The position numbers were made by a program, and so were the translations under genes. From Vesta saturnalis (Eukaryota; Arthropoda; Insecta; Coleoptera; Lampyridae): a stretch of 64,000 nucleotides of DNA. The notes beneath the pieces are model-generated. The model saw nothing but the letters and a program-made list of their open reading frames with translations, had not been told where the DNA came from and ran no database searches. The stretch is from contig JARFJB010001352.1 in assembly GCA_036346205.1 (NCBI GenBank), positions 564,001 through 628,000 of the forward strand, read 5' to 3'. This document shows positions 38,517 through 49,500 of this stretch, piece after piece (within the stretch, counting starts at the first letter, position 1; each line of letters opens with the position of its first letter).

Positions 38517-41500
38517 CTATGTAAAGTTAAATACCCAAGGTTTAGTATCAGTGAAATTGAAATGTACTAATCGTTTATCATTACAAGGATTAAGTACTAC
38601 TTTATTCTGTTTTATTGTAAAAACATCATGTTTCTTTGATCTTATCAGATGCTGATATCGCCTTATTACGTCACCATCAAACAAAACATGTTTATAATCA
38701 TTTATCATGATCTGTTATACGCTTGCGCGGGTAGAACCCTTTGATTTATTTGAAACTTTTTCATCAACCATGTAAGCATACATTTTTGCACGAAGTCCTA
38801 CAAATTCCAACATAATTGCGCCATGATTTCATCTTTCATTAAGCCAGGGACTTTTTTATTTACCAATGTAATTCCAAAGATATTGTTGGGGCTATAATCA
38901 GATGTATCGAATTTATCAATGTCCTCTTTAATGCATTCATAGATATCGGGAACTGAAAAGGCTTATATGAGGCTATCCGTATCCATATACAAGAGCTTAG
39001 CATTATTATGAAACTTGGGTAGCGTGTAAACGTAATGAAAATTGTATAAAAAAGTTTTTGAAACGTCTAAAACACTGAATCCTGCATATATAGGTTTATT
39101 GAAATATACTTCTAGCTTATTCATTTGAATGATAAGCATATCACTATCAAATATTATACAACAATGAAAATTTGGTTTTGCTATGTAAGCACGAGCACCA
39201 TAGCGACCCTCCCATTTCGTTACTAAACGTATATCCTTATGTTTACGTACATTTCCCATCAGCTTCCCAAAAACGCTATTAATCATTAATTTATAAAAAT
39301 TTGTATCAAACTCATTTTGAGATTGCTGGCGCATGGTGGTATTGAAATCGATATATTTTTTAATTGTTTAAAACGTAAGGTACGGTGTACTTTTACCAAC
39401 TTTAATCCATATTTTAAATATATTATCAAATTTCTGTGACTCTCATGTAATTCTATGGGATAGTCTAAATCACACTTAACTATATAGCCAATTTACGAAT
39501 CATCGGGATGGTTTATTAAATCTAAAGTTTCAAAACTATCAACAGAAGAAAAATCGCCAAATGGTGGCTAAATTATTTACTTCGTAGTACATTAAATACA
39601 CACTTTCGGAAGTGGGATCAAATTTTTCCCTCATGTACTTATTGTTAGCTTTAGCATATCGATTAGAACATTGAGCCACACTACCTCTTATTCCTCTCTC
39701 AATAAACATTAGCATATCAATGTCTGTAAATAGTTCTAACTGCACTTGTGTAATTTTAAGCATAACATCGAATGCCAAACCGGGGGCTGTATAATAGTGC
39801 AGAGGATCAAGTTTGTAAGTACTTAAAGAAGTTTGTCGAAAGTTTTCGAAAATGTCTGCTAACAGTAGATTAGATACAAATCCGAGTAATCCCCTAACGA
39901 TTTAATATTAAATTTGTTCCAAACATTAACTGCATGTGCAAAACTCGCATCACTGATTCCCTCATTAGTGAGATGACTGAAAAACCTTTCCTTGGGAGGG
40001 AGTCTGGTCTCGCTTAATTTATCCCAAGTATCGCGATATTCAAAAGGAAACACACCTTTGCGAACTAGTAGCGAACATTCCTCGGTATTGTTACACTTAG
40101 CGTGGGTAATCATTTTTTTTACTATTTCCCAAATCGTCCGACAACTTTTCCATACTACTCATAAATCTGAAAGAGTCAATAAATCTATACCTAATTTTAG
40201 TGCCTTGTATTACTTTCGTCAAGAAATATATCTTTTTTTGTTTATGGGTAGCAGTGAAATCGCACCGGGAACAATAGCTAATTTTCTAATGAGGAAATGA
40301 TAATCATAACCTGACAAATTATGAAATACGATTGGTAGAATGTGTGTGTCTTTATAGTTTAGGTTACAATTCTGGTGTGCTGCTCCCCGAAATGCACCAT
40401 TAAAATGGTTATGATCTCAAACTTTTATATCATAATCAGTAAATAGTTGCCCGCAAATATGGAAAATCGTAGTGCTTTCAAAGCGCTCAAACTGATTGGG
40501 AGTTAAAGTATCAATAGGAATTATTTTATTGATTATTTCGGTAGTACAATGTGCAATACTTTGAAGTTCCTTAACAAACCATTGAATGCAATCGTTTCCT
40601 CTATAAAGTCTAAATCGTGATAAAGAATCATGGTATAAACACCAAGTAGTAAGCAATGCTGTAGGGTATATGTTTGGAGTGAAGTGTAGTATTATTATCG
40701 ATGTACGTTAAATTTGCAAAATACTTTCTAAATCTGCATAAATTACAAACGGTACCTTTTCCTGGAATGTGAAATTTTTGAACTGCAGAAACTTTTCCTC
40801 AGCAGGTAGCTTGACAGAGCATCGATTAGGTTGATGACAGTGAGTGATGTGTTTTTGTAGAACGTGAGCTGAAGAAAAATGGTTCAAACATCGATAACAA
40901 ATGAATTTCTTGTGCACCTTATTCGATAGTTGTTTAGAAAAAAGAGCCGACATATTTTTAATCCACGTGAAATGATAAACAGTATTATTTTTTGTATTAA
41001 TATCGCTCGCAGCTTGATAATCAGCAGAAAGTACTAAAAGATTTATAGGTTCCCTCACACTATTTTGATTTTCACTGAATATAAATGGTAATATAACTTT
41101 TCCCTGAATGCAAAACAAATTAATGGAGAGGTTGTTTAACTGTTCAAATCTGAATGACGTTGCACGGGATATAATGCCTAAACAACGGCCCACAGGAAAC
41201 AATATGCATCGCTATTTTTAACATTCACTACGGCATGCTTCACTGCTATGAAGTAAGGAACTTTAACGAAAGTTGAAAGGCCACCTCTAAATGGGACATA
41301 GCTATTAATATTCACCTTCAAATGTAAAACTTCATGGAATGCCCAACCGGAATCACTTTCGGTAAACTCCCCTAATTTTTTTTGTAATTTATAATAAACG
41401 TTTTCATTATACCACTCACGTAAATTGGTCGCAATATCGATGACATAATTTTTTATTGCAAAAGTCTTCAACTCAATAACATGATTGTGAGGGTGCATAA

Positions 41501-41955
41501 AATTGCAGACTAAAAGGACATTCATCTTTAACATCGTTTGCCTTAGCATTACTTTAACCTTTCGTGCAAAACTATTGTATGCATTTTTTAAAAATATAAG
41601 AGAGTACCAACATAATTTGCGTGTACCCCTTTTAGCGACATTGACAATTCCACTACCTGTTTTCGCTAAAGCGTTCTTTAACTGTTTGTCTTACAAGATA
41701 GCACTTTAACAACGATAAATTACTATCGAGTTTAAACAAATTTTCACTTGTCTCTAAATAAATTTTATTTTGAATTATATCTTGCAATAGGTTAGTATTA
41801 GTGTTAATTATACGGATGTTCTTTACAAATACAATACAGGTTTTCAATAATGGAATAATGCGTCTTGTCAAATTAGCGATATCACTACTACTTGGTAAAA
41901 CCTTACTCATAGTTACCTTCAAAACTGTATCCAACAATGCAAAAATATGAAGCAC
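38517..41955 (-). pseudogene. Polinton protein-primed DNA polymerase B
   Basis: The gene can be followed right to left in at least eight frames. 41955-41178 is the N-terminal region (SGWAFHEVLHLKVNINSY, VKHAVVNVKNSDAYCFLWA). 41202-40708 holds a C2H2-like finger (CYRCLNHFSSAHVLQKH) and the exonuclease I motif YADLES. 40656-40417 has YRGNDCIQWFVKEL. About 40340-40250 has HNLSGYDYHFLI. 40113-39859 has RKGVFPFEYRDTWDKL and NVWNKFNIKSLGDYSDLYL. 39778-39539 is the palm region. 39334-38963 has YKLMINSVFGKLMGNVR and LLYMDTDSLI (DTDS catalytic motif). 38708-38517 is the C-terminal end. Numerous stops and slips; replication function is lost. Confidence 0.9.
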
Positions 41956-42351
41956 ACACTGCCGATTATGCAGTAATGGACTTGTAGCAAATACTTTGTT
42001 TATTATAACTGATATGTAAAAATTAATAATTTAAGTAACTATAGAAGTACTTTAGGTTTGCAATTACAATTACAGTTCTAGCTACGGGTGTAATGTACTG
42101 ACTGGCATAAAACTGCTCTTTATCTGTTTATATAGTCATATAAGCCGACATTCAAGGTCTAATATTGCAAACTGGTTATAACTTGTCGCACGAGCTTTAG
42201 ATCAGAAGGATGCATACACCACACTTTCTTTACAGTTCGTTGAACCAACCAACCACTTCCAATTGTCAGCAATTTTGTTAACGTCAACAGATCTACATGT
42301 ACATAGTGTTAAAGTTTTAATTGAGTACTCATTCATTACCTACAATTAATC

Positions 42352-42519
42352 ATGGCTTCGGCAAACAAAAAATCAAAACTGTCATTAAAAAAAGAAAAAC
42401 CATGCGTATTGCATGATGTTTTAGTGCGAGCACCAATGAAGAGTACTAAACCAATCCAAGCACCCTTCGAAGAGCCTATTCCAATAATTTCAATTAGAGA
42501 TAGCGGATGTAGAGGATGA
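42352..42519 (+). CDS. Very small Polinton ORF, basic peptide
   Basis: 55 codons with a Lys-rich N-terminus (MASANKKSKLSLKKEKP) and a Pro/Ile-rich C-terminus. Preceded by a 5' region without other ORFs and followed by the duplicated coiled-coil gene. No known family; its reality as a gene is uncertain. Confidence 0.3.
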   Translation: MASANKKSKLSLKKEKPCVLHDVLVRAPMKSTKPIQAPFEEPIPIISIRDSGCRG

Positions 42520-42639
42520 TTTTTCGAGGTATTTTGAAAAGTAGGTATAATTTTATTTCATTAAAATTATTGTTTCTCTTTATTAATTCATACAGTATTT
42601 AGTACAACCAAATCTATCTATAGTTTCAACATAACACCA

Positions 42640-42953
42640 GCAACTATGGTGATGGCAACACCGCAATCGCTGCAGAACCTCCAATACGGAGGTAAAAATT
42701 GATCCCTAATAGATGAGTACCTTACTCAGCGCGAAGAGCAGGGCCCACCACCAACCCTGCAGGCGTTTAAGAAAAAAGTGTTGCGTGGTCACGTAAAATT
42801 TACGACTATGTTAATAGTGAGGTGATGGGAATGGAGCGAATTGAAAGACTTACCGAAGAACTGGCTAAGACAAATCGGGAGTTGGAATCTGTGCGTCGTA
42901 ATATTATAAATATGGAAAACATTTTGCGTACGTTGGATGGGATTGATGTGTGA
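42640..42953 (+). pseudogene. Small coiled-coil gene, copy 1 of a tandem pair
   Basis: The reading passes through MATPQSLQNLQYGGKN, a stop, DEYLTQREEQGPPPTLQAF, then a frameshift to SRKIYDYVNSEVMGMERIE and LTEELAKTNRELESVRRN. The last part is a clear heptad-type coiled coil ending in TGA. A second, more decayed copy follows at 43230-43510. Function unknown; possibly a Polinton accessory protein. Confidence 0.5.
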
Positions 42954-43096
42954 TGGGTGTGTTATCTATATGTAAGTTAGTAATTAGGTTTTATTTTTAT
43001 TAGTAGTAATTTTTTTAGAATGTAATTTATTTTTTGTCGGTAATAATTTAGGATGTAATAATAATAATAATGATTTTTGTTAGATATGTATTTTTG

Positions 43097-43145
<49 letters not shown>

Positions 43146-43229
43146 ATAATAAATTAATCTTTAATTATTTTTATCCTTTATCATTTATTTATCATAAAAC
43201 ATCCCTAAGTGTTAATACTAGTTAATAAA

Positions 43230-43510
43230 ATGGTAGTATAAAAACTGTCACCACTACTGCAGCTACCTTTAATCCAATATGGAGGGAAAAATTTGGAATT
43301 AATCAGACCAAGGGGTTCACAACCACAACTCAAGACCCTATCCTCCAAACGCAGGATCCCACAAACCTGCATGAATTTAAAATCAAAAGTGTTAGGTGGT
43401 TGCAGGACATTTTGTCAATATACATAGACTCTGAAAAGTGTCAAAAGTGGAACGTTTAACCAGTGAGTTGGCTGAAGCTAACAAAAATGTGGAAATTGTT
43501 CGACAGAAGT
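43230..43510 (+). pseudogene. Small coiled-coil gene, copy 2 of a tandem pair
   Basis: Corresponds block by block to 42640-42953: LQLPLIQYGG, LHEFKIKSVRWLQD, YIDSEK, then (with slips) VERLTSELAEANKNVEIVRQ. The spacing between copies is about 590 bp and includes a (TA)n of about 45 bp at 43098-43142. Confidence 0.5.
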
Positions 43511-43754
43511 AGTTTTCTTATTGTTTAAAGTAGTGTTCAGTTTTACTTTTTGTAGGGTAGGGAACTTAAGCGTAATTATAATTAACTTTTTTACATATAC
43601 ATTTACGTGTTATAATAAATAAATAAATAAATGTGTAATTGTTTTATTTCTTATGAAATATTTCTATCACATATATAAAGAAAGAAACACAAAGCGAGTG
43701 TGAAACTATAATAACAGTTTTAAAGATTAAAAAGTGAAAACAAATAAGTTAAGG

Positions 43755-43889
43755 AAATTGAAAATTATTATTAATTTTGTTAAGTGCATAAATAGAAAGT
43801 TTACCTAGCAAAGTACAGGTCGTAGGTTCAAATCCTACTGGAGGTAAACTTTTTATTTATGTATTTAATAAAATTCATAATTTTCAATT
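43755..43889. repeat. Palindromic element with tRNA-like A/B boxes, copy 3
   Basis: Arms GAAAATTATTATTAATTTTG..AAGTTTACCT and AGGTAAACTTTTTATTTATG..CATAATTTTC flank TAGCAAAGTACAGGTCGTA then GGTTCAAATCC TACTGGAGG. The same core is found inside the long inverted arms at 14.3 and 17.4 kb. GGTTCAAATCC is a perfect B-box match. TAGCAAAGTACAGG resembles an A box. The usual anticodon-arm spacing is missing. Confidence 0.7.
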
Positions 43890-44404
43890 ACATATTTACT
43901 TTTGAACTTATTCGTTCATAACAAAACTTATAATAAGTTGTAACAACCCATTTTGAGTTATATTAAAATATACCGTAATTTACGTTCTTCGTTCATTTAG
44001 TTGTAAATATAAGAAAAAAATTTAATTATTAATGAAATATGTGGTAGGCAACTTAATTTTCATTTTGGTGTAACTTAAGTGCATATTTTCTTAATGGTTT
44101 ATACTCCCACTTCTTTAAATTATTTTTTTTCTGCTCATATTTTCGCGCAACGCGTCATCATCTGATATTCTAAGCGTCCATTTTTTTCATTTCTTGATGA
44201 ATGTTGTGTTGTTTAGGAAGTCATTTTTGGGTTTCCACCTAAATTTTGTGAAAAGTGCCATTGATTTAATGGTAAGATAATTTAACTGGTATTATATTAA
44301 AATCTAAAACATTTTCTCTTTGCAGGCATTTTTATTTTATTTTTTTGCACATTTAATTCTATTTTAATTACCTTTTAATTCTATTTTTAGGTACATTTTA
44401 TGAT

Positions 44405-44638
44405 TGCAATTTTGCATTCAATGCAGATCAAAATTTTGATCACAATTTTTTATTTGAACTTTCGAAAGAATGCAATAAACATTGGATTGAAGAAAAGTTT
44501 ATAAGACGTGAGATTCAACTTTGGTATGGTTTACAACGTACAGCATTGTTATTTCGAGATATTGCGCAATATTGGTGTAAAGATGGCATCACCTTTGGTT
44601 TACATTTCCGCAATCGTTTAGATACCAGAGGTTATTAA
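44405..44638 (+). other. Open frame without ATG in the Polinton right arm, unknown
   Basis: From a possible acceptor (ctatttttag at 44381-44390) the + frame stays open for about 80 codons: CNFAFNADQNFDHNFLFEL, HWIEEKFIRREIQLWYGL and QYWCKDGITFGLHFRNRLD, then TAA. Amino-acid composition looks coding, not random. I cannot assign it; it may be an exon or a decayed protein. Confidence 0.3.
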
Positions 44639-45789
44639 AAAGTTTGTGTACAAAAATTTTTCGAACAGGTATTTACATCCATAATTTAGTAATTTAAGGC
44701 TAATTTTAAGATATATTTTATATAACCCTAAATTTAACTGTTAATAAACATAGTTTGTATATTTTTTATTTTTTACATTTTGGTATAATTTTTATTGTAA
44801 ACCTCCGTTTAGTTATTCCGAGCATAATTAAAAAATAACTTGGCGTCCGAAATCGTTTTTATTAGTGTTACATGGCAGTTTCTATATTGATGTTAAGTGG
44901 AGACAACACAGCATAAATTGTGGTAATTAAGCAAAAAAAAGCATGAACTGGCCTATTTTAAACTACCGACTGGGACAAAGGCATCATTTTTGGTGAATGG
45001 TTTGTATCTCTAGTTAGTTTAACGATTTGTTTCGAGAACACATATATACCCATTTATTACTCTATTATCTTATTATAAAGTTAAGGAAATAATTGAATTC
45101 TTAAGTAAGCGTTGAATACAAAATGTTAATTTCATAATTATATGAAATAATAACTTAAAAATATACTAAGAAGATTATTGTAAAATATCATGCATATAAA
45201 GAAAGTGTGAAAATATAGTGCAGTTTAAAAGCTTGCGTTAAATAAAAGTCAAAACAGATCCCAAAAGCATGTAAATCTGAAAACTTTACGCCATGTATTT
45301 ATGCAATACAAATGACACAATTGCACCATCATTACACTTAACAGATTTTTCTAATGTTACAATTTTTATTCATTCCTAATTATTCACTATTGCATATCAG
45401 TGTACAACATCTATTTCATCTAAAGTTAACTACAAAACTTCACTTCATCACTTTATGTATGGTGCATTTTAAAATTAAAAGCTTTTCCTAAAGTCACAAT
45501 TTTTATTATTTATTACATATAAATAAAATAACTCATTTAAACACTACAACATATTAATACCAAATATGTTTAAATGTTTTTTTATTTTCAAACTCGAAGC
45601 TGCCTCATTCTTCTATTTATTTCATACATCTCTAAATATACTTTTAATTCTTTAATTTGTCGTATCAGCACCTTCAACCTCTTCTTTACTACTTGTTCTT
45701 TTCTTGCGCTTCTTATCTTGCATACTACCATTTTCGTCATTTCTGCTAATACTTAATCGTGCGCACCCAAGGAAGTCTTTCATTATAAA

Positions 45790-46185
45790 TCCGCACCCTT
45801 CACAACCAAACAAAAATGTCTTCTTTCCATGAACTTATTCTATTGTTATACTTCTAAGAAATGTCATACGATACCTTGACCACTTTATTTTTAGACTTCT
45901 ACGAATTGTAATATGGTGATGACATTGCAATTTCTATTTTTAGCTTTTGACCTTGACATACAAATTTCCTGCCAAAACGTTTGACTACAGAGTGACTTTG
46001 TAATATGATGATGATGATGACATTGCAATTTCTATTTTTAGCTTTTGACCTTGACATACAAATTTCCCGCCAAAACATTTGACGGCAGAGTGACCTTGTA
46101 ATATGATGATGATAATGACATTGCAATTTCTATTTTTAGCGAGCTTCAAAAATTTAAATTTACCGCCAAAAGTTTGACAGATCAA
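45790..46185 (-). repeat. Polinton terminal inverted repeat, right, with three ~98-bp sub-repeats
   Basis: Three units of about 98 bp, each with TGTAATATGATGATGATGA, ATTGCAATTTCTATTTTTAGC, GACCTTGACATACAAATTTC and CCGCCAAAACATTTGAC. Reverse-complement match to 32545-32840, which has two units. The match stops at 46185, where sequence turns directly into LINE coding sequence. Confidence 0.85.
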
Positions 46186-46332
46186 GATAGGTCGATACAG
46201 AGAGCATTTTTTTATCAAATACTGCTAATATACAGCTAGTGAATTCCATAATAGCCTTAGACGTATTTTGACGTAAACCGTATTGCTTGTCGTGAAATAG
46301 TGTGTTCTCGAAATATGCCCTTAATGATTATA
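46186..46332 (-). pseudogene. LINE reverse transcriptase fragment between Polinton and mariner
   Basis: YFENTLFHDKQYGLRQNTSK, IMEFTSCILAVFDKKMLS and STYLDLS end precisely at the Polinton repeat. The family expects KAFD next, with the first RT-catalytic Asp block. Confidence 0.82.
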
Positions 46333-46591
46333 TTGGGTTCCCCATAACCGACTACCCATTTTATTTTATTAATAAATTCCCTACGAGATAACTAAATAAG
46401 TTGTTCTCTGTGGGATTATCTTCTGTAGTATTTGGGATTTAAGTTAATTATTAAACAGGTCTATCACAAATAAGTTATAAATTAATAATTTCGTGTAACG
46501 TCATTTTACTACGAGAAGTTTGCTAGTTTTCATCAATAATTATTTAATTTTTTTGCTTTGAGACATTATTTCTACATCCATTTGAACTTTC

Positions 46592-49500
46592 ATGGATTAC
46601 TCCGTCCAACAACGTGTGTTTTGTGTAGAAACTTACATAAGAAGCAATTCGATAGAAGAAGTTAGGCGTGCATTCCGGCGTCAGTTTAATAACAACAATA
46701 AGGGTCACGCGCCACATCGTAAAACTGTTAAGTTATGGGTTCGTCATTGGCGTGAAAATGGTTCTGTACAAAATTTGAAGAAGCCTGGACGTCGAAGAAC
46801 ATTTCGTACACCAGAAAATATTGAAAGAGTTAGAATTGCGTTTACGAGAAGTCCTAAAAGGTCTGCTAATCGACAAACTCTTATCCTAGGAATATCAAAG
46901 GGAAGTGTTGTGATTTATATTGTAAATAATTGAGTGGACTGTAATAAATTTCATTAATGTGTTTATTACGCACTATTTTACAGTTTTTAATTTGCTTGCA
47001 TTATTCACAATAGTTAGTTTTGTTGTGTGATATATCCCACCTTCAATCTATTGAAACGGATCGATAATTTTGCTCGCGCATGATCCGCTCAGTACATTCA
47101 ATTTCATACTAACGTGAGAGTAGGATACATAATCACAGATTTACAAAAAATCCTAGAAACCTTAACATAAGCGGCCACCTTGAAATACGGTGGATTTCAA
47201 AAGGAATATACAAAATATTTAAGTTTATATCTGAAACTAAACATAAAATGAAAACACCAATTAAGGTAACAAAAAATACAACAATAAAAAAAGAACCTTT
47301 TTATACTAAAGTTCATTTTGAATAAGGCGCAACACACATCAACTTAAATGAACATGTTACACTGGCAATACACATAACCGGTGAACGGCACGCTTAAGCG
47401 TGCTTCCATTGGCAACCTTGACGGTGACCGAACGGATGACGCCATCTGGTGCTCGATGCAATTCTAAAACTCGACCCATTGGCCAAGTAAGCGGGGCTGG
47501 TTATCTTCTCGAAGGAGAACCACTGATCCCTCATGCATCAAGTCCGGAAGATGAGAAACCATTTGGTCCTTCGTTGCAGTTCGGGAACTACTTCGACGCT
47601 CCACCTTTTCCAAAAGTCTTGGATAATACGGCTCAATCTCTGATATAATGGAGACGGTTTTCATTGGTTGTGAGCCGATTTTGCTCAGGAAGAGCTGACA
47701 ATGGTCGGCCTATTAAAAGTGTCCTGGAGTCAAAGGATTAAGGTCTTCGGGGTCAGAGGATAAACAAGAAAGAGGTCTGGAATTCAAGACAGACTCAATC
47801 TGAACTAAAACAGTTTGGAAGTCTTCGTAAGCTAAATGTAAGTTTCCCAATACTCTTTTAAATGACTCTTAATAGCCTTAACTCCACTCTCCCAAATGCC
47901 GCCTTGATGGGGGGCACGGGGAATGATAAATTCCCATTTAATGGAATTGCTCTTCAAATAATTTGAGATCTCATTTTGGCTACGTTCCAATCTTAGAAAT
48001 TTGTACAAATCTTTTACATGGTGATAAGCACCAATGAAGTTCTTAGCATTGTCGCTTGATATCGTATGCGGTTTACCGCGTCGAGCTATGAATCTTTTTA
48101 GCACATTGATAAATGACTGAGTTGATAAATCAGTGACGAGGTCCAAGTGGACAGCTCGTGTAACTAGGCAAACAAAATACAAATGTAAGCCTTCGTGAGT
48201 TTAAATCCTCTGGTCTTCCTATCACGTATAAGAATAGGACCTGCATAGTCCAAACCGCTGTTATAAAATGCCGGAGTGTTAATTTGAAGGCGTTTGAGCG
48301 GCAAATTTCCATAAGGGGGCTTTAGAAACTGGATTAGCTCTAAAGCATTGAACACATTTTCTAACACAAAATTTAGCAGCATTTTGCCTGACAAGGGCCA
48401 ATAAGCTTCACGAACGCTAGCTAATAGCTGTTGAGCGCCGCAATGCAATAAATTATGGTGATAATGTTTCATTATTAAATCAACAAGTAGGTGATTTTTG
48501 GAAGTAGCAACGGGTGCTTCTTTTCATAAGAAAATTGTGAATTTTGATACTACCACCTACGCGCAGCAGTTTATCTTGATCCAAGAAAGGGTTTAATGGT
48601 AGAATATTACAATTTGGGTTCAAATTATGTCCTACATCTAACGTTTTAATCTCATTGAGAAATGATTCGTGCTGGCATAATTTTATTAGTGACTTTAAAG
48701 ACTTATCTAGTTCGCTAAGCGAAAGAGAACCTATTTTCTTTTGTTTGGGGTTTTTACAATTAGAGATAAATCGAAGAGCCCATGCGATAACCTTCTGCAA
48801 CCTTGTTAAGGAAGAAAATTTTGCAAATAACGTTGCAGGTTTGATTTGGTTTGTTGAAACACAACAACTTGATTTCATTTCCAACAGTTTAATGTGGTCA
48901 GAATTATTGCTCGAAGGTGAGCTAAATTCATAGCCTTCAGACAAGAAGTTTGGTCCATTCCACCAAAGTTTATTGTCTAAAATCTCAGAAACAGTGATAC
49001 CACGTGATATAAGATCTGCTGGATTCATCGGCGATGGAATGTGGTGCCAAAAGCTAGCATCAAACTGCTCTTGAATAGAGGCTATGCGGTTGGCTACGAA
49101 TACCTTGTACTTGTTGGGGGAGGAATTAATCCAGTTTAAAACCACCATGGAATCGGTCCAAAGGTAAATGCGACTACGATTTATAGTCAAGGAATTGTTA
49201 ACCTTTTGCATTAACTGACTTAGCAATACAGCGGCACACAGTTCCAAACGCGGAATTGATACTGTACGTAAGGGTGCGACACGTGACTTAGAGCACAATA
49301 ATCTAGTAGAGAAAACGTCATTGGGTGGATTGGTACATCTTACATAGATGCATGCGCCATAGGCTACTGAACTACTATCAGCGAAACCATGAAATTCTAT
49401 AATGCAAGCTGACTCTGATAAGACACATCTAGGAATTTGCAGTGAATTCAAAGAGACTAATTTGTCTTCAAACTCCCGCCATTCACTTTGTAATAGTTCT

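Larger units (their letters stand above)
32465..46185. mobile_element. Decayed Polinton/Maverick element
   Basis: About 13.7 kb bounded by inverted repeats (32545-32840 against 45790-46185). It contains the hallmark Polinton set: protein-primed DNA polymerase B, retroviral-type integrase, adenovirus-type protease and capsid-associated proteins, plus a parvovirus VP1-like PLA2 domain common in insect members. Genes on the left half (33.1-37.9 kb) are on +, the polymerase on -. Every long gene is broken. I find no hexon-like major capsid protein or FtsK-type packaging ATPase, so it also carries internal deletions. The left terminus probably lies near 32470 (AGTAGTGATTAGGGG). The right terminus seems truncated together with adjoining LINE sequence. 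Confidence 0.88.

Noticed and set aside
45899..46218. Overlapping - ORFs with internal repeats
   Set aside because: They are translations of the Polinton terminal sub-repeats.
46592..46933. Independent short HTH protein gene
   Set aside because: The ORF runs into the BEL LTR; the true frame continues at 53333 after the GGAAG duplication.
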